64,000 nucleotides of DNA. It comes from Carnobacterium iners (lineage in GTDB: Bacteria > Bacillota > Bacilli > Lactobacillales > Carnobacteriaceae). Below, piece by piece: positions 19,332-28,360 of this stretch. Within the stretch, counting starts at the first letter, position 1; every line of letters starts with the position of its first letter. Position numbers and translations under genes: made by a program. Where the stretch lies: positions 2,422,001-2,486,000 of the forward strand of contig NZ_FXBJ01000002.1 of NCBI RefSeq assembly GCF_900177385.1, in the 5' to 3' direction. The notes beneath the pieces were generated by a model. It worked only from the letters and a program-made list of their open reading frames with translations. It was not told the DNA's origin and made no database searches.

Positions 19332-20393
19332 TTATAAAATAATAAGTTCTTTTGGTGAATGGACAATAACTTCATTGCCAGAACTAGTAATAACTAGATC
19401 GTCTTCAATACGAACTCCACCAATGCCTGGCAAATAAATTCCTGGTTCGTTCGTAATAACATTTCCTTCAACAAACTTTTTTGTTGCCAATTTAGAAACA
19501 TTTGGTCCTTCGTGTATCTCTAGACCAATACCGTGTCCTGTTGAGTGGCCAAATGCTTCCCCGTACCCATAACTAGCAATATGATCACGTGCAATGGCAT
19601 CTAGTTCGGAACCTGATATTCCTGGTTTAGCCACATCAATGACTTTTAACTGTGCCTCTAATGTTATCGCATAAATTTCTTTTAGTTTTGCGTCAGGTTC
19701 CCCAATCGCAATTGTACGGGTCATATCTGAAACATATCCTTTGTAATAACAACCAAAATCAATCGTCACAAAATCACCAGTTTCGATTAGTTTTTGACTC
19801 GCCACTCCGTGAGGCATTGCTGAACGAATTCCACTAGCTACAATCGTTTCAAATGAAACACCTGTTGCACCTAAACTACGCATATGAAAGTCTAATAAAT
19901 TTGCTACTTCAATTTCTGTCATTCCCGGTTTAATAATCCCTAAAATATAGCTAAAAGCTACATCTGAAATCGAACAGGCCTTTTTAATGATTTTAATCTC
20001 TGAAGAATCCTTAACTTCTCTCAACTCTTCAATTAAATTTGAAACAGGAATTAGTTCGCTTGAAATAATTTGTTCTAAAAGTTCAAATGTGCTAAAGCTG
20101 ACGTAATCTTGTTCAAATCCCATTCTGCTAATCTTATCTTTTTTTACTAACCGGGCAACCTCATCATAGACTGGCCCACTATTCTTCACAATTTCAAAAC
20201 CAATTGCTTGAGATGCAGCCTGTTCGGTATACCTAAAATCTGTCACAAAGTAAGCTTTTTCTAATGTGATTAAACTCAATCCTGTTGTTCCAGTGAAGTT
20301 AGATACGTAACGCAAATTATAAGAACTAGTTATTAATAAAGCTTCTATATTTCTTTTTTTCATACTTTCTCTTATCTTATTTAAACGTGACAT
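19332..20393 (-). CDS. papA: Xaa-Pro aminopeptidase (M24B family)
   Basis: Metallopeptidase of 353 aa that cleaves N-terminal residues before proline. Metal ligands of the pita-bread fold are in IDFGCYYKGYVSDMTRT (two Asp), GHSTGHGIGLEIHE (His), TNEPGIYLPG (Glu) and GVRIEDD (Glu). ATG 20393 follows AAGGAGTG; the open frame runs further upstream without a site. It lies just upstream of efp, a common Firmicute order. A second M24 enzyme (PepQ) is at 45.2 kb. Confidence 0.92.
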   Translation of the reverse strand: MSRLNKIRESMKKRNIEALLITSSYNLRYVSNFTGTTGLSLITLEKAYFVTDFRYTEQAASQAIGFEIVKNSGPVYDEVARLVKKDKISRMGFEQDYVSFSTFELLEQIISSELIPVSNLIEELREVKDSSEIKIIKKACSISDVAFSYILGIIKPGMTEIEVANLLDFHMRSLGATGVSFETIVASGIRSAMPHGVASQKLIETGDFVTIDFGCYYKGYVSDMTRTIAIGEPDAKLKEIYAITLEAQLKVIDVAKPGISGSELDAIARDHIASYGYGEAFGHSTGHGIGLEIHEGPNVSKLATKKFVEGNVITNEPGIYLPGIGGVRIEDDLVITSSGNEVIVHSPKELIIL

Positions 20394-20654
20394 TTGTTTC
20401 ACTCCTTGTCTTTTAGTTCCACACTGTCTCAACTAGTTTAAATAGCTGAACATAATCCATTCTATTATATCAAATTTTAGGGTAAAAAGAAATAACCCTT
20501 TATTTTGTCAACTAGACAAGTTTTATTTCAAAAAAATCCGTTTATTTATCTAGCTTGATGACTTTATCCGATTTAGTTAAAGTAGTTAACTTAAAATACT
20601 GCTACGATAAAAATGGTGACTAAAGTAATAAGACTAAACACTTTATAGGCAATA

Positions 20655-20938
20655 TTAGAAATAAAAATTAGTTAAAAATAGTATAGGTATGGGTAGGAAT
20701 AAACTTACCTTCATCCACTTAATGCTTGTTATTTCAATCCTTTCGCCATCATTTACATCTAGTTCATTGCTTTTTGCTCCTCCAGGTTGTGATACGCTTA
20801 ACTTTACTCTATCGTTTGGGATTCCAAGCCTTATTTCTTTGCTTTCGATAACTTTCGCGACCTTTTCCCCGTCTATTTTATACTAATTTTCGAATTCCTA
20901 CCAATCAAACCTGTATGTATTAAAATTGTTATTGCCAC
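20655..20938 (-). pseudogene. Frameshifted small gene of unknown function (94 codons)
   Basis: GTG 20938 has AAAAGGAG 7 nt upstream. The frame reads VAITILIHTGLIGRNSKISI and then hits TAG. Adding one A at the A4 run (20876-20879) lets it continue as DGEKVAKVIESKEIRLGIP and KSNELDVNDGERIEITS to a TAA at 20655. The protein would be 94 aa: an alternating beta-strand-like body and a hydrophobic C-terminus. The pattern resembles small hypothetical proteins of lactic acid bacteria, but I cannot name the family. The rest of 20440-21030 shows no gene. Confidence 0.5.
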
Positions 20939-21034
20939 CTCTTCACTCCTTTTCATAAACTAGAAACAACTCTAATCTCAGAATTACTAAATCTAACTAC
21001 TGACTTTAAGTTTAGCTATTATTCAAACTGTATA

Positions 21035-21087
21035 CAAAAAAAGTTCAATAATCATTAGGTAAAATAATGACGACCAAACTTTTTTAA
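21035..21087 (-). terminator. Probable terminator of the comG operon
   Basis: On the minus strand, AAAAAAGTT pairs with AACTTTTTTT around a smaller internal stem (TCATTA/TAATGA), ending in a T run. It lies about 70 bp after comGG. Confidence 0.55.
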
Positions 21088-21156
21088 TGGATTTAAGTTT
21101 TACCTACCTCATAGTCTAGATAAGTAGGTTTACCATAATAATACATAGGTTAGTTC

Positions 21157-21576
21157 CTATTTACTCTTCAATAATTCATAACTTTTTTCGGTTTCACTCT
21201 TTTCTATTTCTTTTTTTTCATCAGTTTTTCCGTTAAATTCTTTATCGTTAAGAAAAGATACATTAACCTTTATTGAATTAGTTGGATTATTTTTAGTTGT
21301 TCCAATAAAGATATACGACTCTTCTTTTTCTTTGTACACTTCCACTTTCCCATCCTCAAAATTAAAAACAGCTTTTTTAAAAGTTGATGATTCTGCTAAT
21401 TTCCTTTGAACTTCAACTTTTGATAATGCAATCATCGTATGAATTAAATAGTAGTTTTCAGTTAGTATCATTTGCTGCATTTGATTTTTGTAGATACGAG
21501 CTGTTCCAATCATAACTGTAGCAATCAAAAATACAAAGATAACTACTGAAGGTAAGATGGTTCCTTTTTGATTCAT
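21157..21576 (-). CDS. comGG: Competence pilus protein ComGG-like
   Basis: Last gene of the comG operon, 139 aa. The N-terminal type-IV-pilin-like hydrophobic helix (NQKGTILPSVVIFVFLIATVMIG) and a charged C-terminal tail fit ComGG, a poorly conserved minor pseudopilin. The call rests mainly on position; the start overlaps the comGF stop by 4 nt. ComGG helps the pseudopilus that pulls DNA into the cell. Confidence 0.75.
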   Translation of the reverse strand: MNQKGTILPSVVIFVFLIATVMIGTARIYKNQMQQMILTENYYLIHTMIALSKVEVQRKLAESSTFKKAVFNFEDGKVEVYKEKEESYIFIGTTKNNPTNSIKVNVSFLNDKEFNGKTDEKKEIEKSETEKSYELLKSK

Positions 21577-22082
21577 TTTTCTAGCTCCTCAACTGGTTGA
21601 GTTATTTTCAATTGCGCTTTATAACTTTCTTTATTCGAGAATAAAACTTCTATAACTAAAAAATTACCCTTCTTTGAAAATGTCACTTTACTGACTTTCA
21701 TTAATAGGGGTTGATACCCACCTAATTCAGTTGTTTTAATCAGATTTGTTTTCTTCAAATCTTTTTGATAGACAATTACACGCTGTGTTTTACCAATACG
21801 ATCAAATTCTTCAAATCTAACTCTACTCGTTGTGATGTCTTTAAATACTAATTGTTTACTATCGTATTCAAATTGGTTCAAAAATAAATGCCATTCTAAT
21901 TGACGATCTAAAAATATTTGTTTTCTTATCGTTTGGTATTGACTAGCTGCGTAACTTATTAATAAAATACATATTACTAAAACATATAAAGAAACAATTG
22001 ATTCTAATAGTGTAAACCCTTCTTCTTTAAGGGGTAATAATTTGGGTTGAGAGAATATCCATTTCCTTAGTTTGACCACCAT
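21573..22082 (-). CDS. comGF: Competence pilus protein ComGF
   Basis: Minor pseudopilin of 169 aa with prepilin motif EEGFTLLESIVSLYVLVICILL at residues 20-42. The long N-terminal leader overlaps comGE by 56 nt; no ATG, GTG or TTG nearer to the prepilin motif is available, so the overlap appears real. The C-terminal body is rich in beta segments (FSKKGNFLVIEVLFSN). Part of comGA-GG. Confidence 0.85.
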   Translation of the reverse strand: MVVKLRKWIFSQPKLLPLKEEGFTLLESIVSLYVLVICILLISYAASQYQTIRKQIFLDRQLEWHLFLNQFEYDSKQLVFKDITTSRVRFEEFDRIGKTQRVIVYQKDLKKTNLIKTTELGGYQPLLMKVSKVTFSKKGNFLVIEVLFSNKESYKAQLKITQPVEELEK

Positions 22083-22377
22083 AATGTATATGAATCCCTT
22101 TTCTTTGGCTTATCTCTGAAAGAGTAATAATATAATGGGTTTTTCCAGTTTGCCAAGTACTATCTAAATCTTGATTAAGCCCTATTTTCTGTGATTGCTC
22201 ATAAGCAACCCTTGCTAAGTCAACCTCTGTCTTTTCTTTTTTTATTGTAACAAGTAAATTAGTTGTTAGTGGTAAATAAAAACTAATACAGAGTGTTAGA
22301 ATCAAAAAAGCAACCAAACTTTCAAGTAAGATATATCCTTTTTGATCCTGTCCTTTATTCCCATCGATAACGCCCAC
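22027..22377 (-). CDS. comGE: Competence pilus protein ComGE
   Basis: Minor pseudopilin of 116 aa with prepilin-like motif KGYILLESLVAFLILTLCISF at about residue 13. Weak sequence conservation is normal for ComGE. It overlaps comGD upstream by 23 nt and comGF downstream by 56 nt, which suggests tight translational coupling. Confidence 0.8.
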   Translation of the reverse strand: MGVIDGNKGQDQKGYILLESLVAFLILTLCISFYLPLTTNLLVTIKKEKTEVDLARVAYEQSQKIGLNQDLDSTWQTGKTHYIITLSEISQRKGIHIHYGGQTKEMDILSTQIITP

Positions 22378-22792
22378 TTCCTAGTTGAAAAATTAATCCA
22401 TATCGTGTTCCATCTATATCAAAATATAATGTAGAAAAGCTCTGTAAGTTTCCGCTCTCACCATTAAATATATATTGCTTATTCGATGGTGTGGTAATAT
22501 TTTCTGGTAATTCTAAATCATATTCTGAATAACTATTTTCTTTTGACATCGTTTTAAACGTGATCATATTAGTCCGAGCTGAAACCTCTATTATAGTCCA
22601 TTTACCCGATAGTACAGCATAGTTTTGACTGGCTGTTATACCACTTTGTAATTCCTCAATAAATAATTGAGTCGTTGTATCCTTTATCATTCTTTTTGAA
22701 AATACTGTTGGAATAATAAGTAAAGTCGTTACTATGAATAAAACAATCAGCATCTCAAATAACAGTATTCCACTTGAATCTATTTTTTTCAT
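22355..22792 (-). CDS. comGD: Competence pilus protein ComGD
   Basis: Minor pseudopilin of 145 aa. The N-terminal hydrophobic helix begins DSSGILLFEMLIVLFIVTTLL, with Glu at the +5-like position, and a beta-rich body includes YFDIDGTRYGLIFQLGSGRY. The start overlaps comGC by 4 nt. Confidence 0.87.
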   Translation of the reverse strand: MKKIDSSGILLFEMLIVLFIVTTLLIIPTVFSKRMIKDTTTQLFIEELQSGITASQNYAVLSGKWTIIEVSARTNMITFKTMSKENSYSEYDLELPENITTPSNKQYIFNGESGNLQSFSTLYFDIDGTRYGLIFQLGSGRYRWE

Positions 22793-23112
22793 GGAGCAGA
22801 ATTTTTTACAGAGACTATACCATTAATCATTTGAAGTTTAGTATTGGCTTGTTTTACCTGCGTTACATTCAGATAATCCTTACTTTGTAGCATTTCAAAA
22901 GAAGTAGCTTTCGTACCAAGTTCCATTTCGTATAATTCAACTTGGGTTTGCACAACGGTTACTAGTGCTTCTGTTCCTTTAGTGTCTACTTTTTCTTTTT
23001 GGGTCACTACATTTGGAATAATTAATAACATTAAAATAGAAATAACAAAAAGGACTAAAACCATTTCAATTAGCGTGAAACCTTTCGTATTCAATTTTTT
23101 CAGTTTTTTCAT
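22789..23112 (-). CDS. comGC: Competence major pseudopilin ComGC
   Basis: Major pilin subunit of 107 aa. The prepilin peptidase site is TKGFTLIEMVLVLFVISILM (cleavage after Gly), followed by a long helix and the QKEKVDTKGTEALVTVVQ segment. ATG 23112 shares its A with the TAA of comGB (TAATG), so translation can pass straight on. The longer open frame upstream is inside comGB and is not used. Intact, so the pilus could be built. Confidence 0.93.
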   Translation of the reverse strand: MKKLKKLNTKGFTLIEMVLVLFVISILMLLIIPNVVTQKEKVDTKGTEALVTVVQTQVELYEMELGTKATSFEMLQSKDYLNVTQVKQANTKLQMINGIVSVKNSAP

Positions 23113-24185
23113 TACATAATTTCCTCCATCATTGAGAAAGTTGGTAAGAGTAAAGCTAAATAGATACAAAGTATCAAAAAAGCAACAATTAAAAAAATAA
23201 CTGGTTGAATCCAACTAAAGATTCTTTGTATCTGAAAGAGCATTCGATTTTGACAATCCTGCGCATAAAGGGCTAACTCACTTGCTAACTGGCTTGTTGC
23301 TTCTCCATGTAAAATAATCAATCCTAATTCTGGACTAAAAAAAGTTAATGGCTGCATCGATTCTTGGAAATTTTGTCCAGCTATTAGATTTGTTTCCATA
23401 TATACAGCAACTTCTCTCATTAATTTTGTTGCTTCTTTCGATTGCATCAATTTAATGATTGTGTTCATTTGATATCCACTTTTCAATAATTGACTCCATT
23501 CATAGCTGAAAAAATGAGTATAGTAAAGTTTTAACATTGTATTCAAAAGTGGTATTTTCATAAAAAAAGCAGCTTTTTTTATCGCTGTCCATTTTTTTAA
23601 TTTTCGTTGAAAAACAATAAATAATATTAGGAAAAGCAATAGGTTAACTCCTAGTACAATAGGAAAGTGTTGAATAAAAAGAATAGGAAATCGATTTAAC
23701 CATGATAAATTTTGATCTGTCGTATCATAAAGTTCTTCAAAACTAGGCAATAAAACAATTCGCATAGCCATTAGAATACCCAACATAAATATCAATAAGA
23801 TAAATGGGTATTGTAATAATTTTATTAATTCTTTTTTCTGTTTTTCTCTATCGGATAAGTACTTTCCACTTGAATTCAAGGCGAATGCAAAACGTCCATG
23901 AATCAAAGATAAATATATCTGTGAACAGACTCGCTCCGGAAATCCATGATTTCTAATCGCTTCATCAAAACGTTCTCCATTTTCTAACTGTTGAATAATC
24001 ATTTGAATCCAAATGGCCTCTTTTGGCATTATTCTAGCTAAAAACGTTAAGGCTTCTCCCAGAGTAAATCCTTCTTGTACTAAAGATGATAATTTTATCA
24101 AAAATGACGCTTGAATAAAATAGGTCGTTTTCTTAAGGTATTTGATATTTTTGAAACGTTGTTGTAGTGATATAGCCATAAGCAT
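23112..24185 (-). CDS. comGB: Competence type II secretion-like membrane protein ComGB
   Basis: Polytopic inner-membrane platform protein of 357 aa, GspF/PilC family. Two repeated GspF domains are visible (LSSLVQEGFTLGEALTFL and WSQLLKSGYQMNTIIKLM), with hydrophobic segments near 127-150, 175-195 and 330-352. The start overlaps comGA by about 53 nt; Met1 or Met3 is possible. Confidence 0.92.
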   Translation of the reverse strand: MLMAISLQQRFKNIKYLKKTTYFIQASFLIKLSSLVQEGFTLGEALTFLARIMPKEAIWIQMIIQQLENGERFDEAIRNHGFPERVCSQIYLSLIHGRFAFALNSSGKYLSDREKQKKELIKLLQYPFILLIFMLGILMAMRIVLLPSFEELYDTTDQNLSWLNRFPILFIQHFPIVLGVNLLLFLILFIVFQRKLKKWTAIKKAAFFMKIPLLNTMLKLYYTHFFSYEWSQLLKSGYQMNTIIKLMQSKEATKLMREVAVYMETNLIAGQNFQESMQPLTFFSPELGLIILHGEATSQLASELALYAQDCQNRMLFQIQRIFSWIQPVIFLIVAFLILCIYLALLLPTFSMMEEIM

Positions 24186-25200
24186 AAGCCTTTCTGAGTA
24201 ATCGATTAAAGGAACGGGGAGTATCTGTTTGTTGATTATTTAAAATAGATTCAGTAGATAAACAACTTTGCAATTCATTTTTTGTCAGAACTTCATAGAT
24301 AACCGCTCTTTTTCCATACCCTTTGAAATGTGAACAAACAGCTAAGGTTTCTTCTTCACAAAAAAAACATCGTTTTGGAACTAGTTTCTGGAATATTATT
24401 CCTAAAAGGGTTTGTCTCAATTGGTCTATTGTTACACCTAATTCTAACAAGCGTGAAAGTACCCCTACTGCATTCTTAGCGTGAATCGTTGCAATAATTA
24501 AGTGCCCGGTTAAAGCTCCTCGTATTACCATTTTCGCAGTCTCTTCGTCTCTTATCTCACCAATAATCATTGTATCCGGATGATGCCTTAAACTAGATTT
24601 TAATAATGTCTCATAATAAATTCCTGCTTTTTCATTTACTTCAGTTTGTAAAAAAGATGTTTCTTCTATTTCCACTGGATCTTCAACCGTGATAACTTGT
24701 TGGCTACGTTCTGAATGATAATCTTTAATTAATTGATACATCGTTGTTGTTTTACCTGATCCGACTGGGCCAGAAAATAAAATGAGTCCACTTTTAAATC
24801 GAACTAATTCATTCATTTTAATTACTTCATTTTGAAAAAAAGTCGTGTATTTTAGAGAACCTGTATGCATTTTATTTAATAACCGAATAACTAATGATTC
24901 CTGACTTCTAAAATTGGAGATAGTAGAAAATCTCAAAGCTTGCTTACTCTCTTTCAGTGCCAGTTGTACGGAGCCACTTTGAGGTTTCCTACGTTCTCCT
25001 ACATCCATTCCCGAAAGGTATTTGAAATAAGATATTAATCGATTAGCCTCTTTTGATTCCACTAAAGAATGTTTTTGCATCTCTCCACTAATTCTAAAAA
25101 AAAGAAAATAATGAGTTAGTTCTGGTAATAAATGAACATCACTAGCGCCTTTATTTCGTGCTTCTAAAATCAAGTTTTCAGCAAATTTTTCTATTTCCAT
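24133..25200 (-). CDS. comGA: Competence pilus assembly ATPase ComGA
   Basis: Cytoplasmic traffic ATPase of 355 aa, PulE/GspE family, that powers pseudopilus assembly. Walker A is FSGPVGSGKTTT (about 143). The Asp box ITVEDPVEIEE, Walker B TMIIGEIRDEETA and His box LTGHLIIATIHAKNA are intact. The Cys pair CFFCEEE near the C-terminus is a zinc-type feature of the family. First gene of a complete comGA-GG operon. The TATAAT at 25214-25219 is only about 14 bp from the ATG. Confidence 0.94.
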   Translation of the reverse strand: MEIEKFAENLILEARNKGASDVHLLPELTHYFLFFRISGEMQKHSLVESKEANRLISYFKYLSGMDVGERRKPQSGSVQLALKESKQALRFSTISNFRSQESLVIRLLNKMHTGSLKYTTFFQNEVIKMNELVRFKSGLILFSGPVGSGKTTTMYQLIKDYHSERSQQVITVEDPVEIEETSFLQTEVNEKAGIYYETLLKSSLRHHPDTMIIGEIRDEETAKMVIRGALTGHLIIATIHAKNAVGVLSRLLELGVTIDQLRQTLLGIIFQKLVPKRCFFCEEETLAVCSHFKGYGKRAVIYEVLTKNELQSCLSTESILNNQQTDTPRSFNRLLRKAYAYGYITTTTFQKYQIP

Positions 25201-25213
25201 TCTAATCGCCCTA

Positions 25214-25219
25214 TTATAA
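25214..25219 (-). promoter_or_regulatory. Candidate -10 element of the comG operon
   Basis: TATAAT on the minus strand lies about 14 bp before the comGA ATG, so a transcript would have almost no leader and no ribosome site is seen. The expected -35 position is ATGCTA, far from consensus, suggesting an activator or a different sigma factor. Confidence 0.35.
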
Positions 25220-25360
25220 TGACTTTATTCAATCGTTAGCATTGAACTTAAGTTTCAGGCTTCCCTCCTTAACTTAATTTTATTTCTATCTTACTTGTGC
25301 CTCCTTTTTTAAGCTCTCTATTTTAATTATCTGCATTATTTTTGATTTTCATTTTTTATA

Positions 25361-25415
25361 AAAAAAAAGCCACCATTTCTTTATCAGAATCGATAAACTA
25401 AACGGTGACTTTTTA
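25361..25415 (-). terminator. Terminator after yebC
   Basis: On the minus strand, GTCACCGTTTAGTTTATC pairs with GATAAAGAAATGGTGGC (three mismatches or wobbles), followed by seven or more T residues. Confidence 0.75.
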
Positions 25416-25447
25416 CTATAAATCACTTAAAACATTCAATTTTATTA

Positions 25448-26169
25448 TCATTCAGCATTATGAAAAACTTCCGAAACATCATCATCGTCTTCAAGCTTAT
25501 CTAGCATTTGCTCAAAAATTCCTTGTTTATCTTCAGGTAATTCAACCATTGTTTGTGGAATCATTGTTACCTCTGCTTTTGCTAAAATATATCCTTCACT
25601 TTCTAAAAAATCACGTACTTCTGGAAAATCTGAAGGATCAGTATAAATTTCAAAAGCTTCCTCTGAGGCTTCCATTTCCTCACCACCAGCTTCTAATACG
25701 CTCATAAGCATTGTATCTTCATCAACGTCTAAACCTTCTCGTTCGATAGCTATATAGCCTTTGCGTTCAAACATATAGCTAACAGAACCTTTTTCGCCAA
25801 TAGCTCCGCCGTTTTTATTGAAAGCAACTCGTACGTTTGTTCCTGTACGGTTTATGTTATCAGTTAAAGAGTGGACTAAAACTGCTACCCCATTAGGACC
25901 ATAACCCTCATAAGTTACTTCATCATAATTTTCGCTTTCAGCGGTACTACTACCTTTTTAATAGCACGATCAATATTCTCGTTCGGCATGTTACTAGACT
26001 TGGCTTTATCCATTACCATACGCAATGAAGGGTTCATATTCGGGTCAGGTCCACCTTTTTTAACAGCCATATAAATTTCTCTAGATATTTTTTGAAAAAT
26101 TTTTCCACGCTTTGAATCTTGTGCATTTTTTCGTCCTTGGATATTATTCCATTTTGAATGTCCTGACAT
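25448..26169 (-). pseudogene. yebC: YebC/PmpR family regulator, broken by a 1-nt frameshift
   Basis: YebC-type proteins of about 240 aa help translation of proline-rich stretches or act as regulators. The N-terminal part [20 protein letters not shown] to NIDRAIKK is in one frame. The rest, from [17 protein letters not shown] through MFERKGYIAIEREGLDVDED to DDDDVSEVFHNAE, is in another. The break is at an A5 run (plus-strand T5 at 25955-25959). One more A would restore a single frame of exactly 240 codons plus stop. No other lesion is seen, so the break is recent or an assembly error. Confidence 0.85.
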
Positions 26170-26292
26170 CCAACTCCCTCATTTCATTGTTTATTTAGGC
26201 AAGTAAGCCTTGTTTATTCTACCAAAAAACGACTGTCTGAGCAATCTTTTCTAGTACGTGTTTTTTCTTAGTAACCTTTCTCTTCATTGCCG

Positions 26293-26820
26293 TTATCTTT
26301 TCTTGCTTTTATAATTCCTTTTTTTGTGGTTTCTCTTGTGGAAAGTAAAAAATAGTAACGCTAAAATAATCCCTGTAGCTGCACCAATACTATCTAGTTG
26401 AATGTCTTGTAATAAAGGTGTTCTATTTGGAGTAATGCCTTGATGAAATTCATCTATAGCGGCGTACCCGGTCGCTAGTAACCAAGAAATAAACACTGTT
26501 AGAGCTGTACTCGTTAGTTTATTTTTTAATCCTAAAAACCAAAATAGTCCTAAAAGAAAATAAATCACAAAATGAGCAGCTTTACGAATAAAAAATTCAA
26601 CAAATTTACTATAACCCAGTGTAGAAATACTTATTTCACTATCTGCGTAACTAAATTGAATCGTACTTAATAGATTTTTCATAGGTTCTTTAGCTAATAA
26701 TTGATCTAATGTAGATGTGATAGATTGCTCCTCATAGGGTTGAGATGAGCTATAAAAAAGAATACCCATAATGACTAGTGCTAATAAAATATAACTATTA
26801 TCTCTTGTTGTTGAACGCAT
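26293..26820 (-). CDS. VanZ-family membrane protein
   Basis: Protein of 175 aa with about four membrane segments and the VanZ-like motifs FFIRKAAHFVIYFLLGLFWF and AAIDEFHQGITPNRTPLLQDIQLDSIGAATG. ATG 26820 has AAAGGAGTG upstream; the longer frame has no site. Family members occur in glycopeptide resistance clusters but are mostly of unknown role. Nothing nearby suggests vancomycin resistance. Basic C-terminus. Confidence 0.85.
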   Translation of the reverse strand: MRSTTRDNSYILLALVIMGILFYSSSQPYEEQSITSTLDQLLAKEPMKNLLSTIQFSYADSEISISTLGYSKFVEFFIRKAAHFVIYFLLGLFWFLGLKNKLTSTALTVFISWLLATGYAAIDEFHQGITPNRTPLLQDIQLDSIGAATGIILALLFFTFHKRNHKKRNYKSKKR

Positions 26821-26877
26821 ATTCACACTCCTTTTCCTAAATCGTTTTAACTCCATAATATTTTAAAATTTCGTTTT

Positions 26878-26886
26878 ATTCAGTAT
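26878..26886. repeat. Target-site duplication of the intact IS4-family element (left)
   Basis: ATTCAGTAT, repeated directly after the element at 28273-28281. Confidence 0.9.
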
Positions 26887-28272
26887 CACTAGTGTTGCAT
26901 GAAACATTATGTATTTCACAAATTTGTTTATATTATTCCAATATGCAAAAAAGTCCTTTATACTGAACTCAGATGACTCATCCAAGACCAATAAAAAGGA
27001 CCTAACACATGGATAAGTATAAAACAAATTCTGCTTTTAATAAATGGTTTTCTTCCATTAAGCTAAATCTTTTACCAAGCCCTATTCAAAAAAAGATTGT
27101 TGACTTTGATAAATACCATAAGAAACTTAGTTTCTTCCAAGCTCTTCAACTTTTTCTTCATGGAATCAATGACGAAAAAGAAAGTCTTAGAGAGATGGAT
27201 GCGGCTTTTGTTTCGAAAGAACTTCAAAAAGAAATGGGTATGACTAGTATCAGTTATTCTCAGCTCTCTAGAACTCTCTCAAAAATAGATTCAGAGATTC
27301 TTTTAGCCATTTTTAGTCAGCTAGTTAGTCAGGCTAAAAATAAAAGGCCCGTAACGAAACGAAATAGTCTCTACCTAATTGATTCTTCGACGTTTTCACT
27401 TAACCAAAACCTTTATCAATGGGCTGATTTTCGTAAAACAAAATCAGGAGTTAAGCTTCACTTAAAACTCTGCTTTATGGATAATGACCATCTTTACCCA
27501 GATGAATTTACACTGACTAACGCCGTCGAGCACGATACAAATCAGTTAGAAGTATTGGTTAATCAACCTGAAGCGACTTATGTGTTTGATCGCGGTTACC
27601 TTGATTTTGAACGATTAGATACGATGCACTCGCAGGGCTACTTCTTTGTGACAAGAATCAAAAAGAATACAAAAGTTCATGTTTTAGAACCATTAGTAGC
27701 TTTCAAGAGTGAGTCCGTTATCAGCGACCAAATGGTCGCATTAGGTGCTCAGAACCATCTAACGTCCAGATTTCGTTTAGTAACCGTTCAAGACAAAAAG
27801 GGGAAAACTCTCCAGTTTATTACCAATCGTTTTGACTGCTCCTCTACTGACATTGCAGAAATGTACAAAGCACGTTGGCAAATAGAGCTGTTTTTCAAGC
27901 ATATTAAACAACATATGACGATTAAAAAGTTTTTTTCGAGAAGTGAAAAAGGGGTTGTCAATCAGCTGATTTTAGCCATGATTGCCAGTTTATTAACCTA
28001 TTTGATTAAGTTAAAAACAAAAAGTAAACAGTCTGTTTTCCAAATCAAACGATTTTTTCGTTATCTGTTATTTCAACCGGCAGAAGAATGGTTTAATCTT
28101 TTGATACCGACTTAGACCCTTAAAGAAAGGGTGTCCGTTGGTAATGGAATCAGTTGAATAAGCAAAATTTTCTGGAAATAGTCATCTTTTGCGTAAGCAC
28201 TCCCTTTTTTTGCCTTTTTTCAGAAAAACAAGAAATGAGGTCAAATTAAGCTATGTTTATGCAACACTAGTG
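26887..28272 (+). mobile_element. IS4-family insertion sequence, intact copy
   Basis: A 1386-bp element with terminal inverted repeats starting CACTAGTGTTGCAT (14 bp perfect) and a 9-bp target duplication ATTCAGTAT. It carries one full transposase gene. It lies between vanZ and mgtE and likely arrived recently, since the ends, duplication and gene are all intact. A diverged, shortened, inverted relative lies on the other side of mgtE. Confidence 0.93.
27009..28115 (+). CDS. IS4-family transposase
   Basis: DDE transposase of 368 aa. Catalytic segments are LIDSSTFSL (first Asp), TYVFDRGYLDFERL (second Asp) and the IS4 signature Y-(2)-R-(3)-E-(6)-K in YKARWQIELFFKHIK (catalytic Glu). The N-terminal part begins MDKYKTNSAFNKWFSS. 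The frame is complete and bounded by the element's ends. Confidence 0.93.
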   Translation: MDKYKTNSAFNKWFSSIKLNLLPSPIQKKIVDFDKYHKKLSFFQALQLFLHGINDEKESLREMDAAFVSKELQKEMGMTSISYSQLSRTLSKIDSEILLAIFSQLVSQAKNKRPVTKRNSLYLIDSSTFSLNQNLYQWADFRKTKSGVKLHLKLCFMDNDHLYPDEFTLTNAVEHDTNQLEVLVNQPEATYVFDRGYLDFERLDTMHSQGYFFVTRIKKNTKVHVLEPLVAFKSESVISDQMVALGAQNHLTSRFRLVTVQDKKGKTLQFITNRFDCSSTDIAEMYKARWQIELFFKHIKQHMTIKKFFSRSEKGVVNQLILAMIASLLTYLIKLKTKSKQSVFQIKRFFRYLLFQPAEEWFNLLIPT

Positions 28273-28281
28273 ATTCAGTAT
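28273..28281. repeat. Target-site duplication of the intact IS4-family element (right)
   Basis: ATTCAGTAT, matching 26878-26886. Confidence 0.9.
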
Positions 28282-28360
28282 ATCAAAATACAGTTATTTC
28301 TGCTAAAAAAATTTAGCTACGTATAGAAGTTACTCTGTTAGCGTGATTTCTCCTTGTATA

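Noticed and set aside
20689-20886. Plus-strand frame of 65 codons
   Set aside because: Antisense to the frameshifted small gene on the minus strand, which has the better ribosome site and protein pattern.
25940-25975. Programmed -1 frameshift in yebC
   Set aside because: The run reads T AAA AAG, which does not fit the slippery heptamer in the zero frame, and the family is not known to use frameshifting.
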